From positions 1-64,000 of the forward strand of contig JAFLTD010000004.1 of the NCBI GenBank assembly GCA_022510625.1: a DNA stretch of 64,000 nucleotides, written 5' to 3'. This DNA comes from Lachnospiraceae bacterium (GTDB lineage: Bacteria > Bacillota > Clostridia > Lachnospirales > Lachnospiraceae). Position 1 is the first letter of the stretch. Each line of letters begins with the position of its first letter. Shown here piece by piece: positions 9,850-17,902 of the stretch. The position numbers and the translations under genes are program-made. Below the pieces are notes generated by a model, which ran no database searches, was not told the DNA's origin, and saw only the letters and a program-made list of their open reading frames with translations.

Positions 9850-10770
9850 TTGAACCGAGCGAGAAAGCAGGTGGGCTGCAGCGATTATATACAGAGAAAT
9901 ATATTGACTGAAGACGTCGCTGTAGCAATTTTAGATACAGGTATCGGTACACATCCGGATTTCGACAGCCGCGTAGTAGCTTTTGAGGATTTTGTGAACG
10001 GCAGGCAGGGTGGCTACGATGACAGCGGACATGGAACCCATGTGGCAGGCTGTGTGGGCGGAAGCGGGTATGTATCCCGCGGATTATACAGAGGAATGGC
10101 TCCTACATGCAAATTGTGTGTTGGCAAGGTTCTTGACAGAAATGGAGAAGGGACGATTGACAGTATGCGGCGAGGTCTGCTGTGGGTTATGAAAAACCGT
10201 ATCCGCTACCGGATCCGTGTGCTCAATGTATCGCTGGGTATAGGAACCGATGGCGAGAAAAATCGTATGTACGAGTTGACAGAACTGCTGGATGACATGT
10301 GGAGACAGGGGATTGTAGTGGTATGTGCCGCGGGCAACAACGGCCCCAAAGAGGGGACGATTTCACCGCTGGGAACAAGCCGGAGCGTGATTACAGTCGG
10401 TTGTCACGAAGGCGGTTACTTTGGTATGCGGAGTGATTTGTGCGAAAATTATTCCGGCAGGGGGAGCAGAAACATGTTGTACAGAAAGCCGGATGTGGTT
10501 GCACCCGGAACGGATATTGTCTCATGCAATGTGCAGTGTAGGGGAAACAATAGGAGTGGTTATCGGGATGCATATACGAGGAAGAGCGGAACATCCATGG
10601 CAACGCCTATCGTATCCGGTGCTGCCGCGCTATATTTGCAAAAATACCCCTATATGAACAATGAGCAGGTTAAGCGGCAGATGATTTACTGTGCCCATGA
10701 CATGGGCGACGCATGGAGTAAGCAGGGATGGGGAATGTTGAATCTGGAAGAAATGTGCAGTACGGGTTGA
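9850..10770 (+). CDS. intracellular-type subtilisin-like serine protease (S8)
   Basis: Serine endopeptidase of the subtilase family, 306 residues. The catalytic triad is visible: Asp29 in AILDTGIG, His61 in DSGHGTHVAG and Ser249 in SGTSMATP; the oxyanion-hole Asn163 sits in AAGNNGP. There is no signal peptide and almost no propeptide, as in intracellular subtilisins. The TTG at 9850 is preferred because AGGTGGAG (9836-9843) sits 6 bases upstream; a GTG at 9838 overlaps that site and is unlikely. The stop lies inside the -35 region of the next gene's promoter, so the two are probably separate units. Its target is unknown. A secreted variant acting on the neighbouring surface proteins is unlikely without a signal peptide. 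Confidence 0.9.
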   Translation: MNRARKQVGCSDYIQRNILTEDVAVAILDTGIGTHPDFDSRVVAFEDFVNGRQGGYDDSGHGTHVAGCVGGSGYVSRGLYRGMAPTCKLCVGKVLDRNGEGTIDSMRRGLLWVMKNRIRYRIRVLNVSLGIGTDGEKNRMYELTELLDDMWRQGIVVVCAAGNNGPKEGTISPLGTSRSVITVGCHEGGYFGMRSDLCENYSGRGSRNMLYRKPDVVAPGTDIVSCNVQCRGNNRSGYRDAYTRKSGTSMATPIVSGAAALYLQKYPYMNNEQVKRQMIYCAHDMGDAWSKQGWGMLNLEEMCSTG

Positions 10771-10795
10771 CATGGACAACATGGTTGTATACAAT
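10767..10795 (+). promoter_or_regulatory. promoter of the citrate/isocitrate operon with overlapping GntR-type operator
   Basis: A -35 TTGACA (10767-10772) and -10 TACAAT (10790-10795) are separated by exactly 17 bases. The perfect palindrome TTGTATACAA (10785-10794) covers the -10 box and resembles sites bound by GntR regulators. A GntR gene is second in this operon, so autoregulation is the simple inference. Confidence 0.7.
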
Positions 10796-10828
10796 TATAC
10801 ATGATGTGCAGAAAGGTGTGTGACAGCT

Positions 10829-12247
10829 ATGCAAGACGACAGAACTTTTATGAATCGTCCTGTGACTATGAACAATCGAAATAATCTTCTGGAAATAGAA
10901 GAGCATATGTATATCCTGGATGATGTCGAGAAGCCGAACGTGTTCAGGAATATGTTTCCCTACTCGGAGATACCCAAGATTCCGTTTAATGACAGAACAG
11001 TGCCTCATAATATGCCGAAGGATATCTGGATCACAGACACTACGTTTCGCGACGGACAGCAATCCAGAGCGCCATACACGACAGAACAGATTGTCACAAT
11101 ATATGATTATTTACACAGGCTGGGCGGTCCTAACGGGATGATACGTGCAAGTGAGTTTTTCCTGTACAGCAAGAAAGATCGGGATGCGGTATATAAGTGC
11201 ATGGAGCGTGGATATCAATTTCCTGAGGTTACAAGCTGGATCAGAGCCAGTAAAGAGGATTTCAAGCTTGTCAAGGAAATCGGCATGAAAGAGACAGGCA
11301 TCCTGGTGAGCTGCTCTGATTATCATATTTTCCTGAAATTAAAGATGACCAGAAGACAAGCCATGAATCATTATCTGAGTGTGATTCGTGACTGCCTGGA
11401 CGAGGGAATCAGTCCGAGATGTCATCTGGAAGATATTACAAGGGCTGACATATACGGATATGTTGTACCTTTCTGTATGGAGCTGATGAAGCTGATGAAT
11501 GAGTATAATATTCCGATTAAAGTGCGTGCATGCGATACGATGGGATACGGTGTCAATTATCCGGGTGCGGTTATTCCGAGGAGTGTACAGGGCATCATAT
11601 ACGCGATTCATACTCATGCGGGAGTGCCGCATGCATTGATTGAGTGGCATGGACATAATGATTTCTATAAGGCGGTGTCAAACTCAACGACCGCATGGCT
11701 TTACGGCTGCTCGGGTATCAACACTTCGCTGTTCGGTATCGGGGAGAGAACCGGCAACACGCCGCTGGAGGCAATGGTGTTTGAGTATGCCCAGCTCCGT
11801 GGTCACTTAAATGGTATGGATACTACGGTTATCACTGAATTGGCGGAGTATTACGAGAAAGAAATCGGATATGAGATTCCGCCGCGGACACCTTTTGTAG
11901 GTAAGAATTTCAACGTTACCAGGGCAGGAATCCATGCTGACGGACTGCTGAAGAATGAAGAAATATACAACATATTTGATACGGAGAAATTCTTGAACAG
12001 ACCTGTGCTCTGCGCGGTGTCCAACACATCGGGGCTGGCGGGGATAGCACACTGGATCAATACCTATTATCGCCTTAAAGAGAAGGATCAGATGGACAAG
12101 AACTGTGAACTTGTAACGGCATTGAAGGATTGGGTTGACGAGGAATATGCTTCCGGACGTGTGACGGTTCTGACGGATGAGGAACTGATTGCACAGATTG
12201 AAAAGGTGTGTGCGGAGCGAAAGATTCCTATGCCGGGTGAGGCATAA
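10829..12247 (+). CDS. probable Re-citrate synthase (HMGL-like; isopropylmalate/homocitrate synthase family)
   Basis: Aldol-type acyltransferase of the HMGL-like TIM-barrel family, 472 residues. The metal-binding signature DTTFRDGQQ is at 70-78 and the metal-ligand HGH motif at 274-276. The family contains isopropylmalate, homocitrate, citramalate and Re-citrate synthases. The downstream GntR regulator and NADP-isocitrate dehydrogenase, with no leucine or lysine genes nearby, favour Re-citrate synthase (oxaloacetate + acetyl-CoA to citrate), known from Clostridium kluyveri. No aconitase gene is in the window. The ATG at 10829 is preferred over the GTG at 10820 because AGAAAGGTG lies about 10 bases before it. 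The family call is firm; the substrate is inferred from context and would need assay or phylogeny. Confidence 0.8.
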   Translation: MQDDRTFMNRPVTMNNRNNLLEIEEHMYILDDVEKPNVFRNMFPYSEIPKIPFNDRTVPHNMPKDIWITDTTFRDGQQSRAPYTTEQIVTIYDYLHRLGGPNGMIRASEFFLYSKKDRDAVYKCMERGYQFPEVTSWIRASKEDFKLVKEIGMKETGILVSCSDYHIFLKLKMTRRQAMNHYLSVIRDCLDEGISPRCHLEDITRADIYGYVVPFCMELMKLMNEYNIPIKVRACDTMGYGVNYPGAVIPRSVQGIIYAIHTHAGVPHALIEWHGHNDFYKAVSNSTTAWLYGCSGINTSLFGIGERTGNTPLEAMVFEYAQLRGHLNGMDTTVITELAEYYEKEIGYEIPPRTPFVGKNFNVTRAGIHADGLLKNEEIYNIFDTEKFLNRPVLCAVSNTSGLAGIAHWINTYYRLKEKDQMDKNCELVTALKDWVDEEYASGRVTVLTDEELIAQIEKVCAERKIPMPGEA

Positions 12248-12309
12248 AAGCGTGCAGCAGGGCATGCGAAACAGCAGTATATAATGTGTAAAAGGAATAG
12301 GATGAAAAA

Positions 12310-13038
12310 ATGGCAAATTATGATATTAAGCATGAGGTAAATGATAAGTATTCTCTGCGCGGAAGAGTGTTTCAGAAGCTGCGCGAGGATATCTTGAGTG
12401 GCAAGTACAAGGAGCATGAGGAACTTAAAGAAGTGGCGATTGGCGAGGAACTTGGCGTAAGCCGTACACCGGTCAGAGAGGCATTCAGACAGTTGGAACT
12501 GGAGGGACTCATACAGATTGTGCCCAACAAAGGAGCCTATGTCACCGGCATTACCGCTAAGGACGTGAAGGATATCTATATGATTCGCTCACTGTTGGAA
12601 GGACTGTGTGCCAGACTTGCAACGGAGACAATCACAAAGGAACAGCTGGAGGAGATGGAAGAAAACATCTATCTGGCTGAGTTTCATGCATCCAAAGGAC
12701 ATATGGATCAGATGGCGGAGTTGGACAACCGCTTCCACGATATTCTCTATGAAGCATGTGATTCCAAGATGCTGGAGCATACACTGAGGGACTATCACCA
12801 ATACGTGCTGCGTGTAAGACAGAAGACGCTCTCCACCAATACGAGAGGACGTGCATCCAATGACGAACACAGACAGATTATGGAGGCGATCAAGGCTGGT
12901 GATGCCGACAAGGCGGAGCAGCTTGCCAACAGTCATATGTTAAATGCCTTTGATAATATGGTGAAGAACGGTTTGTATGAAATATATAATGAAGAGGCTG
13001 AAGAAAGGCAGGTAAACAGTGGCGATGGAAAAAATTAA
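12310..13038 (+). CDS. GntR-family transcriptional regulator, FadR/FCD subfamily
   Basis: DNA-binding regulator of 242 residues. The N-terminal winged helix (about 15-85) has the typical [15 protein letters not shown] and [15 protein letters not shown] segments. The C-terminal all-helical FCD effector domain (about 90-225) carries metal- or ligand-binding polar residues such as Asp and His in [12 protein letters not shown]. It sits between the citrate synthase-like gene and icd and overlaps icd by 14 bases, so the three are probably co-transcribed. FCD regulators commonly sense organic acids, so citrate or a related acid is a plausible effector. The TTGTATACAA palindrome in the operon promoter is the candidate operator. 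Confidence 0.9.
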   Translation: MANYDIKHEVNDKYSLRGRVFQKLREDILSGKYKEHEELKEVAIGEELGVSRTPVREAFRQLELEGLIQIVPNKGAYVTGITAKDVKDIYMIRSLLEGLCARLATETITKEQLEEMEENIYLAEFHASKGHMDQMAELDNRFHDILYEACDSKMLEHTLRDYHQYVLRVRQKTLSTNTRGRASNDEHRQIMEAIKAGDADKAEQLANSHMLNAFDNMVKNGLYEIYNEEAEERQVNSGDGKN

Positions 13039-14230
13039 GATGACTACACCGTTAGTTGAGATGGACGGTGACGAGATGACAAGAATTCTCTGGAAGATGA
13101 TCAAGGACGAGCTGTTATTGCCCTACATTGATTTAAAGACAGAGTATTACGATCTTGGATTAGAGTACCGGAACGAGACCAATGATCAAGTCACAATAGA
13201 CTCGGCGGAGGCGACTAAAAAGCACGGAGTGGCAGTCAAGTGTGCGACCATCACTCCCAATGCGGCGAGAATGACGGAGTATAATTTGAAAGAGATGTGG
13301 AAGAGTCCTAACGGGACAATTCGTGCAGCGCTGGACGGCACGGTATTCCGAGCCCCCATCTTGATTAAGGGAATCGTACCCTATGTCAATAACTGGAGTA
13401 AGCCTATCACCATTGCCCGCCATGCTTACGGTGATGTATATAAAAATGTTGAGATCAAAGTGCCCGGCGCGGGCAAAGCGGAACTGGTCTTTATCGGTGC
13501 GGATGGTACCGAAATCAGAGAGACAATACACGAATTTAAAGGTTCGGGCATTCTTCAGGGCATTCACAATACGGATGAGTCTATCACAAGTTTTGCGAAA
13601 GCATGTTTTAACTATGCGTTGGATACGAAGCAGGATCTGTGGTTTGCCACCAAAGATACGATTTCCAAGAAGTACGATCACAATTTCAAGGATATTTTCC
13701 AGGGAATTTATGATGCGCAGTATAAAGATAAGTTTGAGCGTGCAGGCATTGAGTATTTCTATACGTTGATTGACGATGCAGTAGCCAGAGTGATTCGCTC
13801 AGAGGGCGGTTTTATCTGGGCATGTAAGAACTATGACGGTGATGTGATGAGCGACATGGTGGCAACCGCTTACGGAGATCTCTCCATGATGACTTCCGTG
13901 CTTGTGTCGCCCAGCGGTGTCTATGAATATGAGGCGGCGCACGGAACGGTGCAGAGGCATTATTATAAGTATTTGAAGGGAGAGGAGACCTCCACCAATT
14001 CGATTGCGACGATCTTCGCATGGACAGGTGCTCTTCGCAAGAGAGGTGAATTGGACGGTATCAGGGAGCTTCAGGAGTTTGCGGACAAGCTTGAAAAAGC
14101 CTGCATTAAAACAGTAGAGGACGGTAAGATGACTAAAAGTCTTGCATTGATTTCAACCTGTGAGAATCCTGTTATCCTAAACAGTCTGGAATTTATTCGG
14201 GCGATTCGTGAGACCTATGATTCATTGTGA
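13025..14230 (+). CDS. icd: NADP-dependent isocitrate dehydrogenase
   Basis: Oxidatively decarboxylates isocitrate to 2-oxoglutarate, making NADPH. The 401-residue protein is of the eukaryotic-like dimeric NADP type: [20 protein letters not shown] at the start, the substrate loop [16 protein letters not shown], the metal-binding segment with NYDGDVMSD, and the nucleotide-binding [18 protein letters not shown]. Family members normally begin MEKIKM, so the ATG at 13025 is chosen over an in-frame GTG at 13019 that is closer to AAAGGCAGG. With the upstream synthase it would form the oxidative branch to glutamate. A hairpin terminator follows. Confidence 0.95.
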   Translation: MEKIKMTTPLVEMDGDEMTRILWKMIKDELLLPYIDLKTEYYDLGLEYRNETNDQVTIDSAEATKKHGVAVKCATITPNAARMTEYNLKEMWKSPNGTIRAALDGTVFRAPILIKGIVPYVNNWSKPITIARHAYGDVYKNVEIKVPGAGKAELVFIGADGTEIRETIHEFKGSGILQGIHNTDESITSFAKACFNYALDTKQDLWFATKDTISKKYDHNFKDIFQGIYDAQYKDKFERAGIEYFYTLIDDAVARVIRSEGGFIWACKNYDGDVMSDMVATAYGDLSMMTSVLVSPSGVYEYEAAHGTVQRHYYKYLKGEETSTNSIATIFAWTGALRKRGELDGIRELQEFADKLEKACIKTVEDGKMTKSLALISTCENPVILNSLEFIRAIRETYDSL

Positions 14231-14276
14231 TTTGCTATTTGAAAATCATACGGCAGGAAAATATATTGATATGTTG

Positions 14277-14316
14277 AAAAGGGAGTCGCTCTCATTCGGA
14301 GAGCAGCTCCCATTTA
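14277..14316. terminator. bidirectional terminator between convergent icd and ABC-F genes
   Basis: GGGAGTCGCTCTC (14281-14293) pairs with GAGAGCAGCTCCC (14299-14311) with a small internal mismatch. An AT-rich tail follows on the + strand and TTTT follows on the - strand. The hairpin includes the last codons and the stop of the - strand ABC-F gene. Confidence 0.75.
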
Positions 14317-16256
14317 TTATACAGCTCATTCAATTCGTTGTCATTGCGTTCTCTTTCTTTACTCAATTCCTGAAGTTTAGCTACATCAGTGCAGACATCC
14401 GGGGATATCATGAGATTATCGATTTCACCGTTGCGATTTTCTAACACTTCAATGCGCTCCTCACATTTTTTTAGTTCATTCTCTTTTTTTCGTTGAGCCG
14501 CCTGTTGCTCCTTCTGTTCCTTCCAGTCCTGTTTGCTGCCGGAGGCGGAAGAGTTTTCCGACAGACCGGATGAGCCGTCGAAATGGGTGCCTGCAGTGGA
14601 CTGAATACCTAATGAGTTTGTGTTTAAGTTCGCATCAATCAGAGCAAGTTGTTCATCCTTTTTCTCAAGATAATACTCATAATTCCCAAGATAGTTCGTC
14701 AGTACCTTGCGGTTCAGATCAAGAATTCTCGTCGCAGTCTTGTTGATAAAATAGCGGTCATGGGACACATACAGGATCGTGCCTGTGTATGCGTTTAGGG
14801 CATCTTCCAGAATTTCTTTGGACATAATATCCAAGTGGTTCGTAGGCTCATCCAGGATGAGGAAATTGGCCTTGGAAAGCATTAGTTTAGCAAGTGATAC
14901 GCGTCCGCGCTCACCGCCGCTCAAGGTCTTAATCTGTTTAAAGACATCTTCACCGGTGAATAGAAAAGCGGCGAGGGTATTGCGTATCTCCGTGTTTGTG
15001 AGAGTAGGGTACTCATCGGATATCTCTTCAAACAGTGTTTTATCCATGTGCAGGACATGATGTTCCTGATCGTAGTATCCGATTTCTACGTTGGTTCCCA
15101 GGCGTATCTCACCGGTGTCGGGAAAAAGGAGCTCGTTGATTATCTTTAGGATGGTAGTCTTACCCGTTCCGTTATCACCGATGATCGCAACATGTTCCCC
15201 TTTCTTGATGTCGAATCCGAGATGTTCAAACAGCGTGAGAGAACCAAAAGATTTAGACAATTCCTCTGCATGCAGTACGTCATTACCGCTGGCAAATCTG
15301 GGCTCCAGCTTCAGATGCATGTCGGCGTGAATCTCAGTAGGCTTCTCTATCAAGTCGATCTTATCGAGCATTTTTTCGCGACTCTCAGCACGACGAATGG
15401 ATTTCTCGCGATTGAAAGATTTCAGTTTTTCGATCACTTCTTCCTGATGTTTGATTTCCTGCTGCTGCCTCATGTAGGCGTTGTATTGTGCCGCACGAGC
15501 CAGTTCCTTCTTGGCAGCGTAATCGGTGTAGTTGCCCGCAAAAACAGAGCATTTCGTATTGTCGATCTCGATAATTTTCGTGGCGATTCTATCAAGAAAA
15601 TAGCGGTCGTGGGATACGATAATTACAGCACCTTTGTAACTTCGCAAATATGTTTCCAGCCATGTTATGGAAGACATGTCCAGATGGTTTGTTGGTTCGT
15701 CCAGAATGATCAAGTCTGGCTTTAAAAGAAGCAGTTTGCCCAGCGCGACGCGGGTTTTCTGACCCCCGGAAAGGGTGGAAACCAATCTTGTAAATTCTTT
15801 TTCCGCAAATCCCAACCCTTTTAATACACCGGTCAATTCGCTCTTATAAGCGTAACCGTTGGCGGATTCAAAAGAATGGGTCAGAGAAGAATATGTATCC
15901 ATCAGCTGTTTCAGTGTATCTTCGGAAGAAGTCTTCATCTGCATTTCGACAGAGCGCATTTTACGTTCCAGGTCAATGATATCCTGCTTTACGCACAACA
16001 GTTCATCGTAGATTGTATTTTCGCCGGACACGGCTTCCTGCTGCGACAGGTAGCCGATGGTCTTGTCGCGGGATACAGTCACGACGCCATTGTCAGCGGG
16101 CAGTTCACCCATGATAATGCGCAGCAGGGTGGACTTACCTGCACCGTTAATGCCAACAATAGCAGCTTTTTCGTTATCCTCGATGTGAAAAGACACATTC
16201 TGTAGTATGGGTATTTCATTGAATGATTTATCTATATTGCTTACAGAGAGTATCAT
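14292..16256 (-). CDS. ABC-F family ATPase (ribosome-associated type)
   Basis: Soluble twin-ATPase protein of 654 residues without membrane segments. It has two nucleotide-binding domains: Walker A GINGAGKS with signature LSGGQKTR and LDEPTNHLD, then Walker A GDNGTGKT with LSGGERGR and LDEPTNHLD. A charged interdomain linker and a C-terminal coiled coil (about 580-654) follow the Uup/YdiF plan. ABC-F proteins act on the ribosome in translation rescue or antibiotic protection; which applies here cannot be told. The ATG at 16256 gives the usual MILSVSNI beginning. A TTG 39 bases upstream falls next to the predicted transcription start and is disfavoured. The gene is divergent from rex. Confidence 0.93.
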   Translation of the reverse strand: MILSVSNIDKSFNEIPILQNVSFHIEDNEKAAIVGINGAGKSTLLRIIMGELPADNGVVTVSRDKTIGYLSQQEAVSGENTIYDELLCVKQDIIDLERKMRSVEMQMKTSSEDTLKQLMDTYSSLTHSFESANGYAYKSELTGVLKGLGFAEKEFTRLVSTLSGGQKTRVALGKLLLLKPDLIILDEPTNHLDMSSITWLETYLRSYKGAVIIVSHDRYFLDRIATKIIEIDNTKCSVFAGNYTDYAAKKELARAAQYNAYMRQQQEIKHQEEVIEKLKSFNREKSIRRAESREKMLDKIDLIEKPTEIHADMHLKLEPRFASGNDVLHAEELSKSFGSLTLFEHLGFDIKKGEHVAIIGDNGTGKTTILKIINELLFPDTGEIRLGTNVEIGYYDQEHHVLHMDKTLFEEISDEYPTLTNTEIRNTLAAFLFTGEDVFKQIKTLSGGERGRVSLAKLMLSKANFLILDEPTNHLDIMSKEILEDALNAYTGTILYVSHDRYFINKTATRILDLNRKVLTNYLGNYEYYLEKKDEQLALIDANLNTNSLGIQSTAGTHFDGSSGLSENSSASGSKQDWKEQKEQQAAQRKKENELKKCEERIEVLENRNGEIDNLMISPDVCTDVAKLQELSKERERNDNELNELYNKWELLSE

Positions 16257-16304
16257 AATATATCGTGTAATGCCTTTCTGATGTTTTGCTTCCAAACAAC
16301 AATC

Positions 16305-16333
16305 AGTTTACAGTCAGACGACGGGACTGTCAA
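16305..16333 (-). promoter_or_regulatory. promoter of the ABC-F gene
   Basis: On the - strand, TTGACA (16333-16328) and TAAACT (16310-16305) are spaced by 17 bases. The -35 box is one arm of the palindrome at 16326-16346. The expected start near 16298 leaves a leader of about 40 bases before the ATG at 16256. Confidence 0.6.
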
Positions 16334-16346
16334 CTTGTTTGACAGT
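16326..16346. promoter_or_regulatory. palindrome holding both -35 boxes of the divergent ABC-F and rex promoters
   Basis: ACTGTCAA (16326-16333) and TTGACAGT (16339-16346) are perfect inverted arms with a 5-base spacer. Each arm contains the TTGACA box of one of the two divergent promoters. A protein bound here would affect both genes. Rex itself is a candidate, but the site does not closely match the usual TTGTTAAnnnnTTAACAA form, so the binder is unknown. Confidence 0.65.
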
Positions 16347-16367
16347 TTTTTAACACGGATGTATACT
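16339..16367 (+). promoter_or_regulatory. promoter of rex
   Basis: A perfect -35 TTGACA (16339-16344) and -10 TATACT (16362-16367) are spaced by 17 bases. A second TATAAT at 16376-16381 lacks a good partner at the right distance. Confidence 0.75.
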
Positions 16368-16399
16368 TAAAATATTATAATGCTGGGGGTGACAGTACA

Positions 16400-17032
16400 G
16401 TGGAAGAAAAAGAAATTTCACAAGCTGTTATTAGCCGATTGCCGAGGTATTTCAGGTATCTCGGTGAATTGCAGGATGAGGGGATCGAGAGGGTTTCATC
16501 TCAGGAATTGAGCGATATTATGCGGGTGACCGCATCTCAAATCCGCCAGGATCTGAATAATTTTGGAGGTTTCGGTCAGCAGGGATACGGATACAATGTG
16601 GATTATCTTTATGACGAGATCGGTAAAATTTTGGGACTGCACAAGGAACACAATCTGATTATTGTAGGAGCTGGGCATTTGGGGCAGGCACTTGTCAATT
16701 ATATGAATTTTGAACGAAGGGGTTTCATATTCAGAGGGATCTTTGATATCAACGAAAAGATTCACGGCACGCAGATACGGGGAATCACGGTGCGCCCTAT
16801 GCAGGAAATCGAGAGATTTGTGAAGGAGAATGACATTGACATTGCGGTGCTTACCATTCCGAAGAGCAGTGCGGTGGAGGTGGCAGAACAGCTTGTCTCC
16901 TACGGGATAAAAGGATTTTGGAATTTTGCACATGTCGATCTGCATGTGCCGGAGAATATACAGGTGGAAAATGTTCATCTTTCGGACAGTTTGATGAAGC
17001 TGTCATATAATCTGGCATCGCATGATGAATAA
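16400..17032 (+). CDS. rex: redox-sensing transcriptional repressor Rex
   Basis: Senses the NADH/NAD+ ratio and represses fermentation and electron-transfer genes; NADH releases it from DNA. The 210-residue protein has an N-terminal winged helix (about 1-80, with ISRLPRYFRYL and the TASQIRQDLNNFGGFGQQG recognition region) and a Rossmann domain with IIVGAGHLGQAL (about 88-100). A C-terminal domain-swapping helix contains NFAHVDLHVPENI. The GTG start follows GGGGGTG at 9 bases. Likely targets elsewhere are fermentative dehydrogenases and hydrogenase genes. The next gene starts 48 bases after the stop and may be co-transcribed. Confidence 0.96.
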   Translation: MEEKEISQAVISRLPRYFRYLGELQDEGIERVSSQELSDIMRVTASQIRQDLNNFGGFGQQGYGYNVDYLYDEIGKILGLHKEHNLIIVGAGHLGQALVNYMNFERRGFIFRGIFDINEKIHGTQIRGITVRPMQEIERFVKENDIDIAVLTIPKSSAVEVAEQLVSYGIKGFWNFAHVDLHVPENIQVENVHLSDSLMKLSYNLASHDE

Positions 17033-17080
17033 GTGATAGAAAATTTTGAGGTAGGACTTGTATCAGAGAGGTATCGTGGT

Positions 17081-17851
17081 ATGTCAAAAACAGATGAAGA
17101 GTTTGAACATGCGCTGATAGGTAAGAAAATTCCGATATTGACGCTGGATAATAAGTGGTATCAGCTTTTTACCGAGAGTGAACACACGGCTGAAATCAAG
17201 CGTATGGAGAGTGAAATGAATGATCTGATCAAACGCCAGAGTAAAGTCAGCGATGAGAACAGAGAAATCAAGAAACTCAAGAAAAAATTAATGGATGAGA
17301 TTGTAGTTCTCGCGGACGAACTTGTGCATGATCCTTCTTCCAAGAGATTGGCGAAGAAGCAGGATGAGTGCAAGCGACTTCTTCAGGAGTGTAATGAGAA
17401 ATTGGATGCCAATGAGGAGGAGATGGTTGAGCTGCCGAGGCAGATCAATTGGATCAACAGAAAACTGATGGTTGCCACGATGGAAATATGTTACCGGAAA
17501 CTGGCCAAAAGTACGGAAGAACTGAGCGAGATAGAGGAATGGATCGGCAAAGTCCGGAGAGAATTGAAGAAGAAGATTATTCGCAAGCAGGAAAAAGAGG
17601 CTAAAATACATCAGTTATATTCCTACATGCACGATATTTTCGGGTCGGACGTTATAGAGTTGTTCGATATGCATTATGATCCCGAGGAGAAGTATCAGAA
17701 GGCACAAGAGGCAAAGGAAGCAAAGGTGTCAAGAGAAACACAAGGGAAAAAAGAAACACAAGAGGCAAAGGAAGCTAATGACGCGCCGATAAAGAGCGAA
17801 GAGTCGGTGAACGAGCAGAGTATGAATGATGAGAATGCGTCAAAATCGTGA
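17081..17851 (+). CDS. rex-linked coiled-coil protein of unknown function
   Basis: I do not recognise a named family. The 256-residue protein is highly charged and almost entirely helical. A short globular start containing GKKIPILTLDNKWYQLF (about 13-32) is followed by long coiled-coil heptads (about 38-190). The C-terminal tail (about 205-256) is rich in Glu, Lys and Ala with an imperfect QEAKEA-like repeat. There is no signal peptide or membrane segment, so it is cytoplasmic. The ATG at 17081 is chosen because GAGAGG lies 9 bases upstream; an in-frame GTG directly after the rex stop has no such site. Its terminator hairpin begins inside the coding region. Linkage to rex is the only functional hint. 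Confidence 0.8.
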   Translation: MSKTDEEFEHALIGKKIPILTLDNKWYQLFTESEHTAEIKRMESEMNDLIKRQSKVSDENREIKKLKKKLMDEIVVLADELVHDPSSKRLAKKQDECKRLLQECNEKLDANEEEMVELPRQINWINRKLMVATMEICYRKLAKSTEELSEIEEWIGKVRRELKKKIIRKQEKEAKIHQLYSYMHDIFGSDVIELFDMHYDPEEKYQKAQEAKEAKVSRETQGKKETQEAKEANDAPIKSEESVNEQSMNDENASKS

Positions 17852-17869
17852 GGTTTTGACGCTTCTTTT
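17837..17869 (+). terminator. Rho-independent terminator overlapping the end of the coiled-coil gene
   Basis: GCGTCAAAA (17837-17845) pairs with TTTTGACGC (17854-17862), followed by TTCTTTT. The left arm encodes the last residues of the preceding protein. Confidence 0.8.
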
Positions 17870-17902
17870 ACGGATTAAGAAGATGCATGATAGGAGGGTG
17901 AA

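Noticed and set aside
16326..16350. Palindrome followed by TTTTTT as a terminator
   Set aside because: No + strand gene ends just upstream, and both arms contain well-placed -35 boxes, so a promoter or operator role fits better.
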